Below, in pieces: positions 57,827 through 64,000 of a DNA stretch of 64,000 nt. The notes under the pieces were generated by a model that was not told the DNA's origin, did no database searches, and saw only the letters and a program-made list of their open reading frames with translations. Source of the stretch: Ceratodon purpureus. Taxonomy: Eukaryota > Streptophyta > Bryopsida > Pseudoditrichales > Ditrichaceae. The stretch is from the NCBI GenBank assembly GCA_014871385.1, contig CM026428.1, forward strand, positions 2,104,195-2,168,194. The letters run 5' to 3'. Each line of letters opens with the position of its first letter. Positions within the stretch are counted from its first letter, which is position 1. The position numbers and the translations under genes are program-made.

Positions 57827-58175
57827 ATGGAGAAGGGAGGGGACATCTTCCAAACGCCGGAGCGGCCAGTTGGGAAGTCCAAGGTCAGGGTGGTCCCGGA
57901 TGTCTACTTCCTGCCCCGGCGATCCATCCCCAGGACCATCGCCTTGTATGCTTTCCTCACAGCGGCGGGAGTGGGAGCGGGCATGTTAGTGGAGCAGTGG
58001 ATCAACAAGCAAGTCGAGAGTAAGCACACTCACTCACCTCTGATTTCTATGTTTTCGTTTCTGTTTTGAAAGGATGTGTATCTGATGAAGGGTTTTCGGA
58101 TTGTATCCCACTGATGCAGACGACACAGCCATTCTGTTTCGCAAGAAGGACGATCCTGAGACGAAAGAAACGTGA
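57827..58175 (+). CDS. Conserved-looking small single-pass membrane protein, 82 aa
   Basis: Two exons, 57827-58019 and 58120-58175, with a GT-AG intron of 100 bases and correct phase. N-terminal half: FQTPERPVGKSKVRVVPDVY and FLPRRSIPRT, a basic, soluble segment. A single hydrophobic helix follows (IALYAFLTAAGVGAGMLVE), then WINKQVE and a short charged tail ending ETKET. No signal peptide precedes the helix. It resembles small uncharacterised plant membrane proteins, possibly organellar; I assign no function. It shares its promoter region with the carrier gene. Confidence 0.7.
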
Positions 58176-58846
58176 TGGCGCTCGCACATGCTGAAACCCT
58201 AAACCTAGAGCTGGCTGTAAATGTTGAGCATCAGGAGACGGCTTTGTTGCGAGTATGCGAGAGCCATATGATGATGAGAGTGCAGATGGGTTAACTTCGG
58301 ACGAGGAGCTACATTGGAGAGTCTTGAGGTTTGCTGGAGAATCTCGCTTGAGGCGTAAGGGTTTGGAGCCTACCGCTGATAGTTCACAGCTTTGTGGGTA
58401 TGATTACGGCGGAGGACTCTTTTACATAAACTCTTGCTCCAGCTTCTCCGTTTACTCATTTGTTTCATTAGCGAATTCTTCAGACGGACACTTGCTTGCA
58501 AAGAGAGATAGTTTGTACTTGTCAGAATTTTCGACCGAGAGCCTAGGTATAGCTTGGTGACTATCTGCTTCTTTATACATCGCCTCAAAAGATCTAATCG
58601 AATATCAATCGCGAGCATGACTAGCGCATGCCGAGAATTGCACTCATGTTTTTGGAAGTTTACGCTCGTTGCTCATGCATGCTGTGATTTTACACAGCAG
58701 CATTATTTTGCAGTCATAAGTGAGTGTGTGGGTCCAGTTTCATCGCAATTCGACACTATCGTGTGTAGCAATGTGTAGATTCAACTTCACATATTTCAAC
58801 CTCGTCGTTCAATCGGCGATATTGATATGAAATGCAGTTCATCATG
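58176..58846. other. 3' flank; weak ORF at 58255-58560
   Basis: A plus-strand frame with ATG at 58255 (MREPYDDESADGLTSDEELH...) has a charged, gene-like first 45 codons, then degrades into Ser/Phe-rich sequence. It could be a first exon whose donor I cannot place, or 3' untranslated sequence. Confidence 0.3.
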
Positions 58847-59147
58847 TCAAACATAAACTGGCAAAATCAGCAACAGAGTCCGGATAGCAGTCACCAGTAG
58901 CGGAAAGAATGATACGGACAGGTTTCTCGAAGCTCCAAAAAACCACAACACAGCCATCAGTGATCTGTAAAAAATTGCCGAAGAACATAACCCATCTTCA
59001 GAAACTCATGAGCACCGCGAAATCAATTATTGTAAAACAAAACAGCAGAGTTGAGACAAACGGTGGAAGTGACCTTTGTATGACATCAAAGGGCTCCGAC
59101 CCAGGAATGAGAAGTGAGGAGTCGTCATCAGCATCTTCCGAGTTCAT
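58847..59147 (-). CDS. Tiny membrane protein, 63 aa, two exons
   Basis: The minus-strand exons 59074-59147 and 58847-58964 join across a 109-base intron with donor AAAG|GTCACT and acceptor TTTTTTACAG. The peptide starts MNSEDADDDSSLLIPGSEPF, acidic and polar, and continues into a Ser/Arg-containing hydrophobic C-terminus (MAVLWFFGA, FFPLLVTAI, TLLLILPVYV). One or two membrane helices are likely. Too short for most gene finders. The other joined frame of exon 2 is also open but would need a different phase. Function unknown; support is the splice signals, phase and amphipathic layout. Confidence 0.45.
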
Positions 59148-59735
59148 CCACTTCAAAGGTCTTTCGACGCCAAATCCCTAAACCTCGAAGCTCGTTTTGA
59201 GGAGTGATTCTCCGACCATCACTCAGCAAGCTCAATCGCGTGGGACCCAAGTTCTGTTCCGGTTGGGCATCCCTGGTACTGATCTCGTTGCTTGGGGAAA
59301 GGCAGCGGGAATTGGGTTGCACCGTAGTGAGTCTCGTTCGGCTACAGGTTTGCTCTCCATAAAATTCTGTAGAATAATTAGGCATGATCGTGTTTTGGGG
59401 CTAACGGAGCTTTCTTCAGTCAATCACGGCTGCAGCTTTGTGTGATTGGTGTTGTCTCGAATTTTAGTGTCCAAATTTTCTACTGGTACCCGTTCTACTC
59501 GCTCTGTCAGGAACTTGTTTGAATTCTTTTCTTCTCGACGTGTTCGTTTCTTACCCAACTTGGGTCGTGATTTTTTTCCCTGTGTTTGTCTTTTCTCTTT
59601 CTGCTCTCAACATCTCACTCACCGGTATAGTTGTTTTGCTTATTGTGCGTGCAGACTCAGGCTCCCTGTCCTGCGGATTTGAGCTCAGCCATCTCGGTTT
59701 AGTACACGAATTGCACTGATTAGGGTTTTTTAAAA
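59148..59735. other. Intergenic region between divergent small gene and ferredoxin
   Basis: No separate gene supported. It likely contains the promoters and 5' untranslated regions of both flanking genes; a ttagggttttttaaaa sequence directly precedes the ferredoxin ATG. Confidence 0.45.
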
Positions 59736-60455
59736 ATGAGGGGAGCGAGAGGGGCAACAGGGTTGCGGAGCCTGGCCGTTCGGTTGCTGCAGCAGGGGAG
59801 ACTTGCAGAGTCGAGGAGTGGCTCTACAGGGGCTGCGTCTCACATACGGGACAATTTGAACACAGCATGTGAGAGCTCTTTACATTCTAGGGTTTCGGAG
59901 GCGTCCACCGTTTCTTCCAGGGCGCCACTTCGGACAAACCCTGTGTTGGTGAGGCATGTCTCTGCGGGGATTTTGGGAGTGGTAGGTGAGCCTGGCAGAT
60001 TTTTCACTCCTTCTCTTGGCTGCTCTGAGTTAGTTAGACCCGTGAGGTCGAGTGGGTTGTCGACTTCAGCAGCTGCGAAGCCAGAGGCGGACGCGGAGAA
60101 GATTTCAGTGACATTTGTGAATAAGGACGGTGATGAGATGGAGATCAAGGGTGCCGGTGGGGACCTCGATGCTGGAAGCAGCGCATGAGAACGACATCGA
60201 ACTGGAAGGTGCCTGTGAAGGCTCATTGGCATGTTCTACTTGCCATGTGATCATCATGGACGAGGAGCTCTACAACAAGCTCCCTGAGCCTTCAGACGAG
60301 GAGAATGATATGTTGGACCTTGCATTTGGGTTAACTGAAACTTCCCGGCTGGGTGTCAAGTGATTGCCAAGCCTGAGCTAGATGGTTTGCGTCTTGCCCT
60401 CCCTGCTGCCACTCGCAATTTCGCAGTTGATGGTCATGTTCCGAAGCCTCACTAG
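59736..60455 (+). CDS. Mitochondrial [2Fe-2S] ferredoxin (adrenodoxin type), frame interrupted twice
   Basis: ATG at 59736. A long Arg/Ser-rich presequence without acidic residues for most of the first 110 codons fits mitochondrial import. The ferredoxin domain starts [17 protein letters not shown], then continues only after a one-base shift as [30 protein letters not shown] (three cluster cysteines), [19 protein letters not shown]. The fourth cysteine and tail ([20 protein letters not shown]... ending GHVPKPH) appear only after a second, opposite shift. The two shifts (an extra G in the run at 60149-60151, a missing base near 60352-60354) cancel, so the total length stays a multiple of three (about 239 aa). 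Adrenodoxin-type ferredoxins pass electrons from ferredoxin reductase to Fe-S assembly and biotin synthase. Two compensating indels point to sequencing error more than to a pseudogene. Confidence 0.85.
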
Positions 60456-62128
60456 TTCTGCTGCAAGCGCATGGTCGAACAGATTTGCTACAGCTCAATG
60501 ACTCTGCATTTAGGGGAACCACTATGGGGAAGTAGCAGATTCTTTCCTGATCTCCACAAACAGGTTTAGATGGAGCTGACTGTGCTCTTCTGAGATTCAC
60601 TCTTGTCAACGACGGAGCCTTCTCTTTGTCGTGTGCGTTGTTGGAGCTGGAGCAGTTGATTGTCTTGCAGTTTCTTGCTTGCAACGAAAGAGGCAATTAG
60701 AAACTTAGATAATTGTTTTAGATTATTCGGCTGATAATTTGGTGAACCCTGTATCCTATTGAGTTAAGATGAGAGTGGTCATGTCAGAGCAGCCAATCGT
60801 GGATAATAAAGTCGCTTGAATGATACTGCATTCTCCTTCACTTGCACACTGGAGCATTTTCTATGACACGTGACTGCCGATTCTGACTTGTGAAATTTGG
60901 AGACGCTCTTGGTTTGCTGATGGTCTCTTTTTCTCTTCGCTCAGATTCGAGTTTGTAAAGTTATGTTTTGAAATGCCAAAACTGAGTGGAAGTTTTGGCC
61001 ATGTTAGGCTGAGTTAGGTGCAGCCTGACCACCATTGGCGAGTTCATACTACCTGGATGGGAGCTATTGCTGTGTGGAAATGGTATAACCAATAGCAAAA
61101 TTCTCATATGTCACGTATTTTAGTACTGGATTAGTACTTACAGTGACATTATCATCTGGCTACAGTAAACTATGTAAATCTACCGTACTGGAAGAGAATA
61201 TATTATTTCCATTTTAAACTTTGTGCATTCTTGTGTCGCTCTCACCAGGAACTCGCACGAATTATTCTAGATGAGAGCCTTTTTGTTCCTGAGCCATCAC
61301 CTTCTTTCACAATCGAAGTGCCCAGTCTACACGAAATTGAAGCTTTCTTCAATGTTACAAGACACATAGTCTCAAATCACTTGGTGTCTTTGTGATGAAT
61401 ATCAAGATTGCTCAGACTCGCTGTACAGTTCCAAACACTCTTTCTGCAGAAGATGCCTCCATGTGCTCTCAACGTAAATGTTATCAGTTGAATCAGCATT
61501 CTTTGAACAGCAATCTGACGAACACCGCAAGAGAAAGGCGAGCTTTGCATGCACACACATCTCATTATCGGTAATGAGTCTAGAGGCTCCGACATATCTT
61601 AAGACATTTGTGATTACTACTGCTGTAGAGACCAGATAAACTCAGAAGCGAACGCTGCGTGTAGGTTATTTTTGTGCTTGATGCTAGCTACCTGTCCTCT
61701 CGCCAGATGTTCAACGCAGCTATTGACGAGTGCCGTCTGTGTACACATGAAGACGTTAACTTGAGTCCAATAATCAATTCCAAGTTGACAAGATGAACTT
61801 GAAACGGTACCACACATACCCACATAAACTCCCGATGGCATTCATGTGAAAACCCCGGTTTATGTCAGGTGCGGTTCTGTTAAAAAACCTTAACAACCCT
61901 ACAACTAACTCAAAACAGAATGACACACACCAAACATGCATGTAGATAAGTCTCCGGAGCACTAATTTTGTACGCACCAGAAGCATTCTTTCATTGGCTC
62001 ATAAACAGTTTGTAGCTAGATCAAGGGCCTGTACAAAAATTTCTAGGTAATCTTACCTAGAGATGTTGATCAACTACAAGAAATATAGCTGAAACACACT
62101 CAACTATACTATCACACCTCCTACGTCT
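60456..62128. other. Intergenic DNA, no gene supported
   Basis: The 3' region of ferredoxin, then mixed AT-rich sequence up to the dUTPase stop. Short open frames on both strands lack domains or usable splice joins. Confidence 0.5.
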
Positions 62129-63190
62129 CTACGACAAGGAAACCCCAGTCGAACCAAATCACCTTCTCCACGGACCAGTGGCATCCAAATCCTCCACTTC
62201 CATCACATCAGGAGTGACAGAAGCTCAAGAATTATTGCGCAATTCGGTCTCCAGCTTTGATCGGAAAGTCTGAATCCGAGTGGTTGAAGAGAATCACACC
62301 CACTGGTCCACGGTAATCGGCATCAATCACCCCCAGCACCGACATCAATAGAGTTCTTCCATTCCAAACCTGACCGAGGAGCTGCACATACAATAAACAC
62401 CATCAGTTCCACATCTACACTCAACGACCAAACCTGGAAAACCACCCATTTAATAACCCCCATTTAATAAACTCATCCGCCAATGCACACTCGACACTAA
62501 TCCCAAGAAGAGCTACTCAACCCAGACATGAATTTCAACAAAACCAACATGCCATCATAAAGACACTCACCAACACGGGCATATGTGCCTTCAGGGATAG
62601 CAATCGACAACTCAGTCTTCACAAGAGCCTTCCCCCGAGCCGGCACTTTCGTATCATACGCACTGCAAGAGCAACCACATCAACGATTACTCCAAAAAAA
62701 CCAACACCAACCCGATTTGCAATTACTCCAAGATTTCGGACATCCCGATCTACGCCCACACGGTTTCTATATCCACATCCCATACATGCACGAAGGAAAA
62801 CACAAGAGGAAAAACAGAGCATTCAACGAACTGGAACAATGTGACAAACCCTCGCGACCTGAGCAAAAACTCCATAATGAAAAACATTGCAAGACCAAGC
62901 GGTCGAGTTTGAGATCTAAGACAGGAAGCTGGGGCAAACCTGGAGAGATCGTAGCCGGCAGCGAGAGCGGAGCCCGGGAGGGCAGAATGGCCTCGGCAGC
63001 CAGCTTGACGCGGAGCGCTTGCGAGGCGACCTGCACCACCTTGGCATTGTGGTGGTCCAGCTTCTGCACCTTGGGCTGCGGCTCCATCGCCACCACCTTG
63101 CTCTTCTGCTTCCCCGCAGATTGGAGCCGCGCGAGCACGAGGGAGGACGCCGATGAGAGCTTCAGCCCCCAGAAACGGCTGCACAGCATT
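62129..63190 (-). CDS. dUTPase (deoxyuridine triphosphatase), three exons, frame broken by indels
   Basis: Minus-strand exons: about 62940-63190, 62571-62662 and 62129-62381. Exon 1 gives a Lys/Ser-rich leader, then [20 protein letters not shown] and, after a frame break, [11 protein letters not shown] (motif I). Exon 2 reads [31 protein letters not shown]. Exon 3 has [17 protein letters not shown] (motifs II-III), then after a break [35 protein letters not shown], a [14 protein letters not shown] stretch, and FGSTGV (motif V). dUTPase hydrolyses dUTP to dUMP and keeps uracil out of DNA. I count about six single-base differences from an open frame (near 62975, in the C5 run at 62330-62334, near 62233, 62226, and two in the last motif), mostly in homopolymers. 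Either residual assembly error or a young pseudogene. The leader suggests organellar targeting. Confidence 0.8.
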
Positions 63191-64000
63191 AACCTTCTAC
63201 GCGAGAAAATCCAATGCACCGCCCTGAAGATGAAGCGCTCTCCGCGGATTAACTTCGCTCCTCCAAGTTCGAAGCTGCAACGGAAGCGTCGACGAGGACA
63301 GTGCGGTAAGTTTTGAAAACGAGAATGTCGAAGCGGAGCGAGAGCGATGAATGCGAGCCTCCCGGACCGAACTCTCCAGCAGCCATGGCGGGGGGAAGAC
63401 GGAGCGAACTCCGCACGGAGACAATACTCCGGTGATACTATGGTAATATGTGTGTTATATACAGGTGATACCTATGTGAGACTTGGGTGATAGTTGCGTC
63501 CGAGGGGCAAAGTCATGGGACTTGGCTATGGCGGGCAGGGAGGCGGGGGCGGGAAATCGGAGGGACCTCCAGGCGGAGGACATTCCAGCCCACCGTGCGG
63601 CGGTCGGACATGGCGTCCGACGGACGGGAGGGGCTTCTGGCGGACGCGGTGGCCACGTCGGATATGGGTTTCCCGCCACAGAAGTTGTGTCCGTCTTGGC
63701 GGATACCCGGGACGTGCTTTACGGCAGTCTTAGGCGGGTCATTCAAGGGTATCGTCGCAGTATCGTATTTGTATTTTCTGGGCATGGTCTGGGAATCGTC
63801 CAATAGAGGAATACAGTAATGGTATAAATTTTTAATGATGTTTTATGCCATTCAATATTATGTGTCACAAAATTGATACATTATCTAATTGATAATGATC
63901 ATTTGGGTTCCATTGAATATAATTGTTTTGATATTTATTTTCTATTGATATTTGGATGTTCGATAATTTTTTGTATATAAAAAATTTAACTAAATTGAAA
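63191..64000. other. 5' flank of dUTPase and intergenic DNA
   Basis: 63191-63440 is GC-rich and probably the promoter and 5' untranslated region of dUTPase. 63480-63800 is unusually GC-rich with overlapping open frames on both strands but no recognisable protein; from 63810 it becomes AT-rich to the window edge. Confidence 0.4.

Noticed and set aside
62585..63316. 243-codon plus-strand frame
   Set aside because: Antisense to the dUTPase exons, crossing their introns; no motif of its own.

Overview
The window looks like nuclear DNA of a land plant, most likely a bryophyte (a moss is my best guess; the species cannot be read from the sequence). Reasons: short introns of about 80-340 bases with GT-AG ends, very AT-rich intergenic DNA against GC-richer exons, plant telo-box (TTTAGGG/AAACCCTA) motifs, and a plant-type peroxisomal adenine nucleotide carrier, Obg GTPase, dUTPase and mitochondrial ferredoxin.

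Layout. 1-11 kb is gene-free, AT-rich and populated by small non-autonomous DNA elements: two with TTAA ends (2170-3121, 8954-9438), one with a 9-base target duplication (4684-5029), one looser inverted-repeat element (8313-8835) and a strong fold-back (10236-10396). From 11.1 to 28.8 kb a 24-base perfect inverted repeat brackets about 17.7 kb that holds three unusual genes: a split transposase-like gene (15295-18479), a coiled-coil/RING gene (22691-24601) and, convergent to it, a gene with a possible ubiquitin-like C-terminus (25255-26493). A palindrome-like motif, GCTG(G/C)CAGC, recurs through coding and non-coding parts of this block on both strands.

28.8-44 kb is mostly empty AT-rich sequence with one small ORF (32445-32696) and an organellar Obg GTPase gene (34099-36224, minus). 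From 44 kb genes become denser: an intronless GH16-like gene (44170-44862), a seven-exon membrane-anchored SMP-30/gluconolactonase gene (45660-47953, minus), weaker small gene models at 51-54 kb, the peroxisomal carrier (55464-57354, minus), two tiny membrane-protein genes, mitochondrial ferredoxin (59736-60455) and dUTPase (62129-63190, minus).

Main discovery. The 15.3-18.5 kb gene carries the full catalytic and zinc-ligand pattern of the RAG1/Transib transposase core (D...D-CxxC...HxxxxH...E) with nearly the same spacings as animal RAG1. It sits with a RING protein and a ubiquitin-like-fold candidate inside one repeat-bracketed block: a candidate large cargo-bearing plant transposon. Caution: ferredoxin and dUTPase here are broken by single-base, homopolymer-type indels, so the assembly probably holds residual errors, and frame breaks in the transposase gene must be read in that light.
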